Shown: positions 1 to 8,873, counted from the first letter of the stretch. The stretch is DNA of 64,000 nt from Clostridiaceae bacterium (GCA_029256485.1 JAQSXU010000021.1:20877-84876); one strand, 5' to 3'. Notes: a model not told the origin generated them from the sequence alone. Translations and numbers: made by a program.

Positions 1-339
1 CCTAATTGGGGACATTATTTTCACCTCTATTTAAATATATTTGGCATAGAAAATTTTTTTTATTTTAAATGACAAATATATAAGTTAATATATTATAGTA
101 CAAAAAATGTGTTGGGACAATATCACCATACTTAAAAATCAGTAATATGAAGTTCAAATCAGGACCAATTCAATTAGAATTCTTCAATTTTTTGTTTTAT
201 CGATAATAAATATCATCAAGGAATTATTATCATTGAATAATTAATATTAATGTGGTATCATTTGACTAAACTAGTATGAATGATTTAATTATAATCATTA
301 TGAAAATTCAATTAATATTTTAGGAGAGGATGAAGTAAG
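1..339. other. intergenic region, no gene seen
   Basis: AT-rich stretch with no credible ORF. It presumably carries the promoter of the esterase gene: TTGACT at 262-267 with TTAATT 17 bases downstream is the best, still weak, candidate. A loose dyad GATAAT (202-207)/ATTATC (226-231) is present and I assign no regulator to it. Confidence 0.4.
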
Positions 340-984
340 TTGAAGGCACCAATGATTTATGAATTTCGTGGACCAAAGCAGATTAATCCATTAAAAAAAT
401 ATCCAGCTATATTTGTGATGCATGGTATGGGCAGTAATGAACAAGATATGTTATCAATAGTAAATGGGCTGGAAGAACACTTCTTCATATTCAGTATTCG
501 TGGTGATATGAGGCAGGATCCCGGTTTTGCCTACTTTACTATTCAAGGGTATGGAAAGCCACATAGAATGGCATTTGATGAAGCTGTTAATAATATTACT
601 AACTTTATAGATTATGCTTCAAATCAGTATGCTATAGATTTAAGTCAAATATATTTACTTGGATTTAGTCAGGGAGCCATTCTAGCTATGACACTTGGTT
701 TGACATTAGGAGAGAAAATTAATGGAATTATTGCCATGAGTGGATACATTCCGGGATTCGTCAAAGATGAATATGACATAAAATCCGTAAACAAAATGTC
801 ATTATTTATTTCTCATGGGAAGTTGGACCAAGCTTTGCCATATGAGTGGGGAGTAGCAAATTATGAATATTTTAAAGGATTAGGTGCAAATGTAACATTT
901 AATACTTATAAAGAAGGGCATACAGTATCCTTACAAAATCTTCATGATTACAAGAAATGGCTAATTGATTTATTAGATAAATAA
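340..984 (+). CDS. alpha/beta hydrolase, phospholipase/carboxylesterase family
   Basis: A 214-residue soluble alpha/beta-fold esterase of the phospholipase/carboxylesterase family. The oxyanion strand is FVMHGMGSNEQDM near residue 26, the nucleophile elbow is LGFSQGA near residue 108, and the Asp and His of the triad are probably in HGKLDQALP and EGHTVS near the C-terminus. There is no signal peptide, so it is cytoplasmic and acts on an unknown small ester or thioester. The start is TTG, chosen because AGGAGAGG lies about 10 bases upstream and the nearby ATG at 330 runs straight into a stop. The MarR-like gene follows after 40 bases on the same strand, which suggests co-transcription. The family is clear; the substrate is not. 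Confidence 0.8.
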   Translation: MKAPMIYEFRGPKQINPLKKYPAIFVMHGMGSNEQDMLSIVNGLEEHFFIFSIRGDMRQDPGFAYFTIQGYGKPHRMAFDEAVNNITNFIDYASNQYAIDLSQIYLLGFSQGAILAMTLGLTLGEKINGIIAMSGYIPGFVKDEYDIKSVNKMSLFISHGKLDQALPYEWGVANYEYFKGLGANVTFNTYKEGHTVSLQNLHDYKKWLIDLLDK

Positions 985-1024
985 AAACTATAAGTATTGA
1001 CAAAAGTGGTTATAAGAGTAGAGA

Positions 1025-1372
1025 TTGCCAATATTACAAACTCATATTCCATTATTCTATATACTTCCTGAGGATGGAAGACCATTGATTTTTAATGAAA
1101 TATCAAATATATGGAAGATATCTAAATCTTCTTTATCTGATATTATTAATAAGTACGAAAAACAAGGCTTAATAAAAAAATGTATTTGTTTTGAAGATAA
1201 AAGAAGTGTATATGTAAGCTTAAAACCTGAATTCATGTATATAAAACAGAAACTTCAGAGTATAGAAGCTGAATTTTTGAATTTAATGTTAAATGATTTT
1301 GGGAAGAATGAAAGGCAAATTTTTGAAGAGTATATTAATAAAGCTTTAAAAAATGTTAAAGAAATGCTCTAA
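1025..1372 (+). CDS. MarR-like regulator, short at the N-terminus
   Basis: A 115-residue winged-helix protein. The segment IWKISKSSLSDIINKYEKQGLI followed by a basic wing (EDKRSVYVSL) is the MarR DNA-binding core, and the C-terminal helix of the dimer interface follows. MarR proteins are usually about 140-150 residues; here the first dimerisation helix is missing. A TAG stop in frame at 1019-1021 sits just before the only possible start, a TTG at 1025 with no good ribosome site. Either the gene has lost its 5' end or it is a short variant read at low efficiency. It lies between an esterase and a DsbA-like gene that it may once have controlled. Confidence 0.5.
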   Translation: MPILQTHIPLFYILPEDGRPLIFNEISNIWKISKSSLSDIINKYEKQGLIKKCICFEDKRSVYVSLKPEFMYIKQKLQSIEAEFLNLMLNDFGKNERQIFEEYINKALKNVKEML

Positions 1373-1384
1373 GAGCATTTCTTT
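1358..1384 (+). terminator. hairpin at the MarR-like gene stop
   Basis: A perfect 12-bp inverted repeat, AAAGAAATGCTC / GAGCATTTCTTT, encloses the TAA stop as its 3-base loop. There is no long T tract, so it may be a weak terminator or an RNA-stabilising hairpin. A second, imperfect hairpin follows at about 1386-1420. Confidence 0.55.
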
Positions 1385-1448
1385 AGGAAGGTTACTTCGT
1401 TCTCGTACGAAATAACTTTAATATAATATGAAAAGAGGAGAAATTAAA

Positions 1449-2180
1449 ATGAAAATAGAAGTATGGTCTGATTTTGTGTGCCCATTTTGTTATATAGGCA
1501 AAAGGAGATTAGAAACTGCTTTAAATAATTTTGAACATAAGGATGAAGTTGAATTGGTTTTTAAAAGCTTTGAACTTGATCCATCAGCTAAAAAGAAATA
1601 TGGTGAAAACATTAATGAACTTATAGCACAAAAATACGGTATAACAGTAGAAAAGGCTAAAGAATCAAATGATCAACTAGTGGAACAAGCTAAAGCTGTT
1701 GGACTTAAATATAATTTTGATGATTTAATCCCAACAAATTCTTTTGATGCTCATAGATTAGCACATTATGCAAAATCTGAAGGAAAGATGAATGAATTAG
1801 CGGAAAGAATTTTTAAAGGGTATTTTGTTGATTCACTAAATATATCCGATGACAAAGTATTGGCTGCTCTGGCTGGTGAAGTAGGCCTTGATAGTGAAAA
1901 GGCCTTAAGGATTTTGGAATCAGATCAGTATAGTGCAGAAGTAAGGAATGATGAAGAAAGTGCTTCAAAATTCAGAGTCGGCGGTGTTCCATACTTTGTG
2001 TTTGATAATAAATATGCAGTCTCTGGTGCACAGCCAACTGACTTGTTTTTAGATGTGCTTAATAAGGTAAAAAAAGAAGAACTTTCATCACCAGTAATAG
2101 AACTTGTAACAAAAGAGAAAGATCAAGATAAAGAAACTTCAAACTCTGGAAATTGTTCTGATGGTAAATGTAGGATTTGA
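1449..2180 (+). CDS. DsbA family oxidoreductase (FrnE-like)
   Basis: A thioredoxin-fold protein of 243 residues. The N-terminus MKIEVWSDFVCPFCYIGK carries the CPFC redox motif, followed by the helical insertion of the FrnE/DsbA group and the cis-Pro loop segment RVGGVPYFVFDNKYAVSGAQ near residue 175. It has no signal peptide, so it works in the cytoplasm, probably as a thiol-disulphide oxidoreductase or isomerase. The C-terminus ends GNCSDGKCRI, adding a Cys pair that could be a second redox or metal site. An upstream ATG at 1428 is possible, but AGAGGAG at 1434-1441 favours the ATG at 1449. Confidence 0.85.
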   Translation: MKIEVWSDFVCPFCYIGKRRLETALNNFEHKDEVELVFKSFELDPSAKKKYGENINELIAQKYGITVEKAKESNDQLVEQAKAVGLKYNFDDLIPTNSFDAHRLAHYAKSEGKMNELAERIFKGYFVDSLNISDDKVLAALAGEVGLDSEKALRILESDQYSAEVRNDEESASKFRVGGVPYFVFDNKYAVSGAQPTDLFLDVLNKVKKEELSSPVIELVTKEKDQDKETSNSGNCSDGKCRI

Positions 2181-2507
2181 CACCGATGCTAATGTATTAA
2201 AAAAACAGCCTGATTTAAAAGACTTTTAAGAATTTTAACAAAATATTGGAGTTCGCTTCATTCCCTCGGACTTAGATTTGGGGGAATTTTTTATCTATAA
2301 AACAGAAATTCTAGCGCACCGGCAAATGCTAAAAAACCAACCTTTAGAAAAGCTATAAATATATTCTTTCCTATGAAAATATATTATCTTTCTATGAATA
2401 TTATCCTCTTTGCTTGATACGGTAAAGTCGTGATATACTAGAACAGAATAATTATTGTGTAATTGACCTTAAGATACACAACTTCAATTTTAAAAGGAGG
2501 ATTGTAA
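2181..2507. other. intergenic region with terminator and glf promoter area
   Basis: No ORF of note. It holds the terminator at 2260-2292 and a possible promoter for glf: TTGCTT (2410-2415), 18 bases, TATACT (2434-2439). The rest shows nothing I can name. Confidence 0.5.
2260..2292 (+). terminator. rho-independent terminator
   Basis: Stem ATTCCCTC / GGGGGAAT (one G-U pair) with a 12-base loop, followed by six T. It probably ends transcription of the DsbA-like gene. Confidence 0.75.
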
Positions 2508-3623
2508 ATGTATGATTATGTAATTGTTGGATCCGGTTTGTTTGGATCAATATTCGCATATGAAGCTAATAAGAGAGGTAAGAAATGTCTTGTGATAGAC
2601 AAACGTTCACATATTGGTGGAAATATATATACGGACCAGGTAGAGGGGATTCAAGTACATAAGTATGGTGCACATATTTTCCACACCAGTAACAAGAAAG
2701 TGTGGGAATACATGAATCAGTTCGCTGAATTCAATAGATACACTAATTCCCCTGTTGCAAGGTATAAATCTGAACTCTATAATATGCCTTTTAACATGAA
2801 TACATTTAATAAGATGTGGGGAGTAATTACTCCATCAGAGGCAAAGGCTAAGATTCAGCAGCAGATTAAGGAAGCAGGAATTACTGAGCCGCAAAATCTT
2901 GAGGAGCAGGCTATTAGTCTGGTAGGCAGAGATATATACGACAGATTGGTAAAAGGTTATACAGAGAAACAGTGGGGACGAAGAGCAACAGAGCTGCCAA
3001 GCTTTATTATAAAAAGACTGCCAGTTCGTTTCACCTATGACAACAACTACTTTAATGATAAATATCAGGGGATACCTATTGGGGGCTATACACAAATAAT
3101 TGAGAAAATGCTGGAAGGTATAGAGGTGCGCCTTAATACAGATTTCTTTGAACATCGTGATGAACTCACAGCTGTTTCAGATAAAATTGTTTTCACTGGA
3201 ATGATTGATGAATACTACGATTATTGTTACGGAGAACTTGAATATCGTTCACTTCGTTTTGATACAGAAGTCTTAGATTGTGAAAATTATCAAGGTAACT
3301 CAGTTGTTAATTTTACAGAATATGAAGTTCCATATACCAGAATAATTGAGCATAAGCATTTTGAGTTCGGATGTGAAAGCGGCAATGTAAATCCTAAGAC
3401 GGTAATCACAAAGGAATACCCATCCGAATGGAAACATGGTGATGAGCCATATTATCCAATGAATGATAATAGAAATAATGAACTATATGCAAAGTATAAG
3501 GCATTGGCAGATAAAGAAGATAAAGTATTATTTGGGGGACGCCTTGGAATGTATAGATATTTTGACATGCACAACGTTGTGGCGGAAGCTTTAATATGCG
3601 TAGAAAAAGCATTGAAGGTTTGA
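2508..3623 (+). CDS. glf: UDP-galactopyranose mutase
   Basis: A 371-residue flavoenzyme that converts UDP-galactopyranose to UDP-galactofuranose, the donor for galactofuranose in cell-surface glycans. The N-terminal FAD-binding fold reads VIVGSGLFGSIFAYEA, then DKRSHIGGNIYT and HKYGAHIFHTSN, all typical of Glf. GYTEKQWGRRATELP near residue 150 and FGGRLGMYRYFDMHNVV near the end also fit, as does the length. AAAGGAGG lies just upstream of the ATG. The gene stands alone and converges on a glycosyltransferase/PAP2 pair, so the three may serve a common surface polysaccharide; that link is inference. Confidence 0.96.
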   Translation: MYDYVIVGSGLFGSIFAYEANKRGKKCLVIDKRSHIGGNIYTDQVEGIQVHKYGAHIFHTSNKKVWEYMNQFAEFNRYTNSPVARYKSELYNMPFNMNTFNKMWGVITPSEAKAKIQQQIKEAGITEPQNLEEQAISLVGRDIYDRLVKGYTEKQWGRRATELPSFIIKRLPVRFTYDNNYFNDKYQGIPIGGYTQIIEKMLEGIEVRLNTDFFEHRDELTAVSDKIVFTGMIDEYYDYCYGELEYRSLRFDTEVLDCENYQGNSVVNFTEYEVPYTRIIEHKHFEFGCESGNVNPKTVITKEYPSEWKHGDEPYYPMNDNRNNELYAKYKALADKEDKVLFGGRLGMYRYFDMHNVVAEALICVEKALKV

Positions 3624-3645
3624 TTTGTGAAACCTTCAATGCTTT
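3606..3645. terminator. bidirectional terminator between glf and GT2
   Basis: A perfect 16-bp stem, AAAGCATTGAAGGTTT (3606-3621) and its complement at 3630-3645, with an 8-base loop. It contains the glf stop codon and lies between converging genes, so it can serve both. Confidence 0.8.
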
Positions 3646-3659
3646 AATAGTATTTAATG

Positions 3660-4676
3660 CTAATTAAATCCAAATATTCTTCTTGATAATGAATAACCTA
3701 ATAATATAATCTTTCTACCTAATAGGCCTTTAAATTGAACTAATAACCCTAAAAAGGATTTATTTACTTCGTAATACAGTTTCTTGTTTTTAGAATTTAG
3801 ATAATTCCAAAGCTCTTCTTTTTTGCTTAGACTTTCTTCTGTATTATCTTTTAATAAAAGTACCGTGCTAACTGTCATCATCATAACCAAATATTTAATC
3901 ATATATTTACGTAGCTTTTTACATTCTATAAGCATAGGATTATAACAGTCAATCATTATTTTTGTTACCCTAATCTGCTGATCAATACGTTGAATCATAA
4001 CTTTTTCATTAACTGACTGATCTTCTCTTCCAATAAAATACCTATAAAGATCCAAATCTGCATAATACATTGTGTTTACATAAGGCAGTGGTTTATATAC
4101 AAAAATGTTGTCCACATAAAATGTATGTTTAGGAAGTTCTAAATTACATTTTTTAAGAATCTCTGTACGATAAATAACTGAGTGCATTAATATATTCTGA
4201 CTGCTTTTAAGATATCCTAAATCATCCCAGGTAAATATTTTTTCTTCTGGCATTGCGTTTTTATAATTAATACTTTTAGATTTTTGCATATTCACATTTT
4301 CGTATACATAATTTGTGATAAGCATGTCCAATGATTTGGAATTATTAATCATGTCCTTTAATATCTTAAGCACTTTTTCTAGACTGTCTTTATCAAACCA
4401 GTCATCACTATCCAAAACTTTAAAATATATGCCATTTGAGTATTTAAGTCCTGTATTTACTGCATCACCATGTCCACCATTTTCCTTGTGTATTGCACGT
4501 ATTATATTGGGATATTTCTTCTCATACTGATCAGCAATTATTGAAGTATTATCCCTGGAACCATCGTCTACAATCAAAATTTCTAAATCCTCGCTTCCAA
4601 TTAACAGCGATTCAATTGCCTTATCCATATAGGCTGCTGAATTGTAACAAGGTATTGCTACAGTTAGAACTTTCAT
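3660..4676 (-). CDS. family 2 glycosyltransferase
   Basis: A 338-residue GT-A fold glycosyltransferase. The N-terminus reads TVAIPCYNSAAYMDKAI, followed by ILIVDDGSRDNT, ENGGHGDAVNTG and the metal-binding KVLDSDDWFD, the usual GT2 core in the first 110 residues. The C-terminal third is basic and hydrophobic and may lie along the membrane. It transfers a sugar from a nucleotide donor to an unknown acceptor. Its ATG directly follows the TAA of the upstream PAP2 gene, and the ribosome site AGGAGG lies inside that gene, so the two are translationally coupled. Confidence 0.88.
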   Translation of the reverse strand: MKVLTVAIPCYNSAAYMDKAIESLLIGSEDLEILIVDDGSRDNTSIIADQYEKKYPNIIRAIHKENGGHGDAVNTGLKYSNGIYFKVLDSDDWFDKDSLEKVLKILKDMINNSKSLDMLITNYVYENVNMQKSKSINYKNAMPEEKIFTWDDLGYLKSSQNILMHSVIYRTEILKKCNLELPKHTFYVDNIFVYKPLPYVNTMYYADLDLYRYFIGREDQSVNEKVMIQRIDQQIRVTKIMIDCYNPMLIECKKLRKYMIKYLVMMMTVSTVLLLKDNTEESLSKKEELWNYLNSKNKKLYYEVNKSFLGLLVQFKGLLGRKIILLGYSLSRRIFGFN

Positions 4677-5336
4677 TTATGCCTCCTGATTTATAAATTT
4701 TATTGTTTTATAAAGTTGCAAATGTAAAGATAATTGCCATGTTATTTCAGCCAATATAACTCCTCCCAAAACATCAATTATAACATGCTGTTTTGTTGTC
4801 AATGTTGAAATACATATCATTATTGCTATAAATAAAGAAAAATAGCGATACCATACAGGAACTGTTTTACAATCTCGCAGACCAGCAAAACAATACCAGC
4901 TAACTAAACAATGAATGGATGGGAAAAGATTGTTTGCGGCATCTATATTATATAAAAATTTAAGCATATTTACAAAAATACCTGATGCGGCAATATCGGG
5001 TCTAATATTAGTTGTGGGAAAGGTTACATATATAATGAAACATATTAATTTTCCCAACAAATCCGCAGTTATAAAACGATAGCAATGATCCTCATTTATG
5101 CCGCTTATTAATATGTAATTAACAATCCAGAATAGATAACTTCCAAAATAAATTAATACAAATATCGGAACAACAGGAATCCTATTATCAAAAATAGTTG
5201 TTAAATCATGAAAAATCCTATTTTTATAAAATAAACGTACTCCCGAATATACTGTAAAATTAATAATTACACATAGAATTAAAGGCTTAATGGAGTATTT
5301 AGGAATATAGTTATATATTTTCTTCATCATTTTCAT
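4677..5336 (-). CDS. PAP2-like membrane phosphatase/transferase
   Basis: A 219-residue integral membrane protein with about six hydrophobic segments. PSIHCLVSWYCF near residue 140 and TKQHVIIDVLGG near residue 183 are the two conserved C-terminal motifs of the PAP2 superfamily, with the catalytic His residues. Such enzymes remove phosphate from lipid or polyprenyl pyrophosphates or move phospho-head-groups. It is the first gene of a two-gene unit with the GT2 enzyme, which suggests glycolipid or polyprenyl-linked glycan synthesis. AGAGGTA precedes the ATG. The exact substrate cannot be told. Confidence 0.75.
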   Translation of the reverse strand: MKMMKKIYNYIPKYSIKPLILCVIINFTVYSGVRLFYKNRIFHDLTTIFDNRIPVVPIFVLIYFGSYLFWIVNYILISGINEDHCYRFITADLLGKLICFIIYVTFPTTNIRPDIAASGIFVNMLKFLYNIDAANNLFPSIHCLVSWYCFAGLRDCKTVPVWYRYFSLFIAIMICISTLTTKQHVIIDVLGGVILAEITWQLSLHLQLYKTIKFINQEA

Positions 5337-5686
5337 ATTTTACCTCTAGACTCCTCCTAAAATAATATGTGTAAAATCACCATTTTCTTTTTTATCTACT
5401 ACTTAGTTCAATTAAGTATAATATTTTATATCATACTAAGTCAATATGCTATTTTTGTTTTATAAAAATTAATTATGGACACTGAACAAATTTATCTACA
5501 TGCTTTTCCCTGCCAAAACATATTCTGTATAGTTATGAGAAAATATATAGCATGGGAATACATCTCCGGAACTGCTTCTTTATTTGAAATTGGGACTTAG
5601 GTTTCGAGGTATGAAACATAAAGAAATGTATAATAACTAATATTTTGGCGAGAATAATACCAGATAGTGCGAAAGGAGGTAGTGTT
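5337..5686. other. divergent intergenic region
   Basis: Separates the PAP2/GT2 unit (minus strand) from mop (plus strand). It contains a good minus-strand promoter (5415-5444). For mop, TATAAT at 5629-5634 is a possible -10 box without a clear -35. The segment 5530-5620 has several short repeats of the type GAAAT/ATTT that I could not resolve into a known riboswitch. Confidence 0.4.
5415..5444 (-). promoter_or_regulatory. promoter of the PAP2-GT2 operon with overlapping dyad
   Basis: On the minus strand TTGACT (5439-5444), 18 bases, TATACT (5415-5420). The spacer is an imperfect palindrome (AGTATAATAT facing ATATCATACT) flanked by ACTTAGT/ACTAAGT, so a dimeric repressor could bind between the boxes. 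Confidence 0.6.
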
Positions 5687-5896
5687 ATGCAAATTAGTGG
5701 AAGAAATAAGATAAGGGGAAAAGTAACTAAGTTTGTTCCAGGGACTGTAGGCGCAGAAGTTGAAATAGATGCCGGCAATGGAATAAGAATAGATGGTCTT
5801 ATAACAAAGTGTTCAGCTGATGAAATGAATATTAAAGTTGGAGATGAGTTAACTGCCTTAGTCAAGGCCACATCTGTTATGTTTATTAAGGAATAA
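5687..5896 (+). CDS. mop: molbindin, molybdenum-pterin-binding protein
   Basis: A 69-residue single Mop/TOBE domain, the standard molbindin length. The sequence MQISGRNKIRGKVTKFVPG then AEVEIDAG and KVGDELTALVKATSVMF matches the family pattern. Molbindins form hexamers that store or buffer molybdate or tungstate in the cytoplasm. The open frame reaches back to a TTG at 5645, but AAAGGAGG at 5672-5679 fixes the start at the ATG at 5687. No molybdate transporter or molybdoenzyme lies beside it. Confidence 0.93.
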   Translation: MQISGRNKIRGKVTKFVPGTVGAEVEIDAGNGIRIDGLITKCSADEMNIKVGDELTALVKATSVMFIKE

Positions 5897-5962
5897 CGTT
5901 ACTATAAATGAACCATGTTAGTCCATAATGTTCATTTTCCCTACTAAAGGATTCTTATGAAG

Positions 5963-6010
5963 TGCACCCCAACTGTTGGACATATCCAATGTTTGGAGGT
6001 GTATTTTTTT
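5963..6010 (+). terminator. terminator after mop
   Basis: A long stem of about 17 pairs, several G-U, between TGCACCCCAACTGTTGGA (5963-5980) and the segment 5985-6003, with a 4-base loop and seven T after it. A smaller hairpin AAATGAAC/GTTCATTT lies upstream at 5906-5937. The TGCACCCCA/GTTGGA wording recalls ends of IS3-type elements, but there is no transposase. Confidence 0.7.
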
Positions 6011-6103
6011 ATTAAAATGGCTCAGCTAGTTATATTCTTAACTAGTTGCGTCATAATGGAAATATAGTTATAGTAATGGGACATAGAATCATCAATAAAA
6101 AAT

Positions 6104-6132
6104 AAAATAACAGGCGAGAGGCCTGTTATTTT
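6104..6132. terminator. terminator of the TIGR04540-like gene
   Basis: A perfect 12-bp stem AAAATAACAGGC / GCCTGTTATTTT with the 5-base loop GAGAG, flanked by A and T runs so that it can work on either strand. Confidence 0.75.
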
Positions 6133-6157
6133 ATAGTTTAAAAGTAAGTAATTAAGA

Positions 6158-6394
6158 TTACATCTTTAATTTACTTGCTACTTCATCAATGAGTAATTTT
6201 CTATCCTCACCTATTATGCTGATTAACTTTGTGGACATGAATCCATTTTTATATATTCTATCACCATTATTTTCTATAAGAGCAAGCATTGTACCTTGAA
6301 ACTTTTCATAAGTAATTAAGCCATCTCTGTATGAATCCACTAAATCCATTATCTTTGTCGCTAGTTCTTTAGGGTTTTTATACACTGTTTTCAT
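6158..6394 (-). CDS. small TIGR04540-like protein, function unknown
   Basis: A 78-residue acidic/basic protein, MKTVYKNPKELATKIMDLVDSYRDGLI and so on, ending in a basic helix. It resembles a small clostridial family I remember as TIGR04540, which has no assigned role. No transmembrane segment or Cys cluster is present. The frame extends eight codons upstream to 6418, but AAAAAGGAG at a spacing of about eight bases favours the ATG at 6394. It stands alone between mop and guaD and has its own terminator. Confidence 0.65.
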   Translation of the reverse strand: MKTVYKNPKELATKIMDLVDSYRDGLITYEKFQGTMLALIENNGDRIYKNGFMSTKLISIIGEDRKLLIDEVASKLKM

Positions 6395-6606
6395 GGGTAA
6401 TCTCCTTTTTATATGCATTATTAATGTAATTAATCTTGATTTTTCACAAATATAATACCTTGTTTACAGCATTATTGCAAATTTTATTTTTATATTCCTA
6501 AAACAAATTTTAGCGGACTGCCATTAATATGGATATTTATAGTATAATTACTTTATTGATTGTTTTGACTTTGCTTAGTAGATTTTGCTTAGAGAGGGAG
6601 ATTTAA

Positions 6607-7881
6607 ATGGAGAAGTATATAAATTATAAGGCCTATAGAGGAAATGTAATATACAGTGAAAATAAAGATAATTTGATTAGCAAAGAGAACTCATATATAC
6701 TAGTTGATCATGGAATTGTAAAGGAGGTTTGCAGTAGTCTGCCAGATGATTTCCCAAAGGAAAATATTATAGATTGGGGAAATCATCTTATCATTCCAGG
6801 CTTCTGTGATATGCATGTGCATGCACCTCAATTTTTGCAAAGAGGCATTGGAATGGACTTAGAACTTTTGGACTGGCTAAATACATATACATATCCTAGT
6901 GAAGCAAAATTCAAGGATAAGGACCATGCAAGAAAGGTGTATAATTCCTTTGTTAATGAACTATTACGTCAGGGAACTCTGCATGTAAATTGTTTTCCAT
7001 CTATTCATTATGAAGCATCTGAAATCTTGTTTGATATACTTGAGGAAAAAGGCTTGTTTGCCTTTACAGGAAAATTAAATATGGATCAAAATAGCCCTGA
7101 TTATTATATAGAGGATACTGAGCAGTCTATTATTGATACAGAAAAGTTTATTAAGCAGCATGAAAAAAGGGGAAATGTAAAAACTGCCATTGTACCTAGA
7201 TTTACCATTACCTGCAGCGAAAAACTGCTAGCTGGACTAGGAAGGCTGAATGAAAAATATAAGGTTCCAGTTCATTCTCATATGTGCGAGGCAATTAATG
7301 AAATGAAAGTATGTAAGGAACTTTTCCATGATTATAAAAATGGAGCAGAAATATTTTATAATAATAATCTACTTGGACAAACGCCTACTATAATGGCACA
7401 TTGCATTTTTATGGATGATGATGTTCTGAAATTGATGAAAAATCCAAACTGTATGGCAGTGCATTGTCCAGATGCAACTGCAAATATTAATGCTGGGGGC
7501 ATAATGCCGGTTAAAAAACTTTTGAAAATGGGTATAAACTTATCCATTGGCAGTGACATAGGCTCTGGTGCCAGTCTATCCATTGCTAGAGCAATAGCAA
7601 GCACCATTCAGCATTCGAAAATTAGAAATATGTTTGACCAGCAGTGGGAGGCAGTAAATCTTTGTGAAGCCTTTTACATGGCAACTCGTTCCGGAGGAAG
7701 ATATTTTAAAAAAGTTGGTGCATTTGAACAGGGATATTGTTTCAATGCATTAGTAATTGATGACAGCAATATGCTGGGTGAGGAACTTACTCCCATAGAA
7801 AGGCTGGAACGCTTTTGCTACGCAGGAGATGATAGAAATATATGTAAGAGGTATATTTTAGGAAAAGAAATTGAAATATAG
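6607..7881 (+). CDS. guaD: guanine deaminase
   Basis: A 424-residue amidohydrolase that deaminates guanine to xanthine in purine salvage or catabolism. CDMHVHAPQFLQRGIGMDLELLDWLNTYTYPSE near residue 75 is diagnostic of guanine deaminase, with the metal-binding HxH. VPVHSHMCE near 225, MAHCIFMDDD near 263 and NLSIGSDIGSG near 315 supply the other metal ligands. GAGAGGGAG precedes the ATG. I looked for a purine riboswitch in the 190 bases upstream and found none. A HAD phosphatase follows 40 bases downstream. Confidence 0.95.
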   Translation: MEKYINYKAYRGNVIYSENKDNLISKENSYILVDHGIVKEVCSSLPDDFPKENIIDWGNHLIIPGFCDMHVHAPQFLQRGIGMDLELLDWLNTYTYPSEAKFKDKDHARKVYNSFVNELLRQGTLHVNCFPSIHYEASEILFDILEEKGLFAFTGKLNMDQNSPDYYIEDTEQSIIDTEKFIKQHEKRGNVKTAIVPRFTITCSEKLLAGLGRLNEKYKVPVHSHMCEAINEMKVCKELFHDYKNGAEIFYNNNLLGQTPTIMAHCIFMDDDVLKLMKNPNCMAVHCPDATANINAGGIMPVKKLLKMGINLSIGSDIGSGASLSIARAIASTIQHSKIRNMFDQQWEAVNLCEAFYMATRSGGRYFKKVGAFEQGYCFNALVIDDSNMLGEELTPIERLERFCYAGDDRNICKRYILGKEIEI

Positions 7882-7921
7882 GATAAACATATATGAAGTC
7901 ACAATTCATGGAGGTATTTTA

Positions 7922-8734
7922 ATGGAGAAATATAAAATGATATGTCTAGATATTGATGGAACTTTACTTAATTCTAAAAACCAGATTACTGAAAATACAA
8001 AAGAAGTAATTCAGGCAGTGGCAAATGAAAAGCAAATTCCTATAATATTGGTTTCCGCACGGATGCCAAAAGGTATATTGTTTTTGCAGAAAGAACTAAA
8101 TATTGTTCAGCCCATTATCTGCTACAGCGGCGCTTTAATTTGGGATAACAATAGTATTTTATCAAACATCACAATACCAGCTGATGATGTTAAACAGATA
8201 TATAATATTGTAAAAAAAATAGGCTTACATATAAGTTTGTACAAAGATGATCAATGGTACATAGAACAAATGGATAAATGGGCTAAACAGGAATCTGAAA
8301 TAACCAATATTACTCCTAATATTACTGATTTTACTGATTTAATCAATGGCTGGACTCAAGAAAATTCAGGACCTAACAAAATTTTATGCATGGCTGAACC
8401 TGGTGATATAGAAAAATTGGATAGAATAATTAAAGAAAATCATTCTGATAATTTAAGTATATACTTATCAAAGCCTACATATTTAGAGATAATGCCTGTT
8501 AATGGAACAAAAACATCTGCAATTGAATTTTTATGCAGAAGGTTTCATGTACAAAGGCCTGAAATAATTGCTATAGGTGATAATTTTAATGATGTAAACA
8601 TGATAGAATTTGCAGGACTTGGTATTGCCATGGGTAATGCACCTGAACGGGTAAAACAATATGCCGATGAAATAACACTATCTAATGATGAGGATGGTGT
8701 GGCTCAGGCAATAAAAAAATATATTATGAAGTGA
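7922..8734 (+). CDS. HAD superfamily hydrolase, Cof type
   Basis: A 270-residue haloacid dehalogenase-type phosphatase. Motif I is CLDIDGTLLNSKNQIT near residue 8, motif II is the VSAR segment, and motif IV is IAIGDNFNDVNMIEFAGLGIAMGNA near residue 220. The large cap domain in between is that of the Cof/IIB group, which dephosphorylates sugar phosphates or small cofactors such as FMN. GGAGG before the ATG at 7922 sets the start; the open frame upstream overlaps guaD and is not used. It is probably co-transcribed with guaD, though no purine role is shown. Confidence 0.88.
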   Translation: MEKYKMICLDIDGTLLNSKNQITENTKEVIQAVANEKQIPIILVSARMPKGILFLQKELNIVQPIICYSGALIWDNNSILSNITIPADDVKQIYNIVKKIGLHISLYKDDQWYIEQMDKWAKQESEITNITPNITDFTDLINGWTQENSGPNKILCMAEPGDIEKLDRIIKENHSDNLSIYLSKPTYLEIMPVNGTKTSAIEFLCRRFHVQRPEIIAIGDNFNDVNMIEFAGLGIAMGNAPERVKQYADEITLSNDEDGVAQAIKKYIMK

Positions 8735-8767
8735 AATTATAAAATAAATATAAACTATTATGGACAT

Positions 8768-8801
8768 AAGGCGATAGAATAAGTATGTATTCTATCGCCT
8801 T
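8768..8801 (+). terminator. terminator after the HAD gene
   Basis: A perfect 14-bp stem, AAGGCGATAGAATA / TATTCTATCGCCTT, with a 6-base loop, followed by an AT-rich tail. Confidence 0.75.
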
Positions 8802-8873
8802 ATTATATAAATTATTAATTAAGACAAGTTCAGAATGAAATGCAAATACTAAATGTATGTCAGGAGGTTTCTT

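Noticed and set aside
5520..5686. Molybdenum-cofactor riboswitch before mop
   Set aside because: I could not find the conserved Moco-motif segments; the region stays unassigned.
5963..6003. Possible remnant of IS3-type ends (TGCACCCCA ... facing copy)
   Set aside because: No transposase fragment, no target duplication visible, and the structure works fully as the mop terminator.
6420..6606. Purine riboswitch before guaD
   Set aside because: The conserved core bases and three-stem layout are not present; only an ordinary promoter-like stretch is seen.
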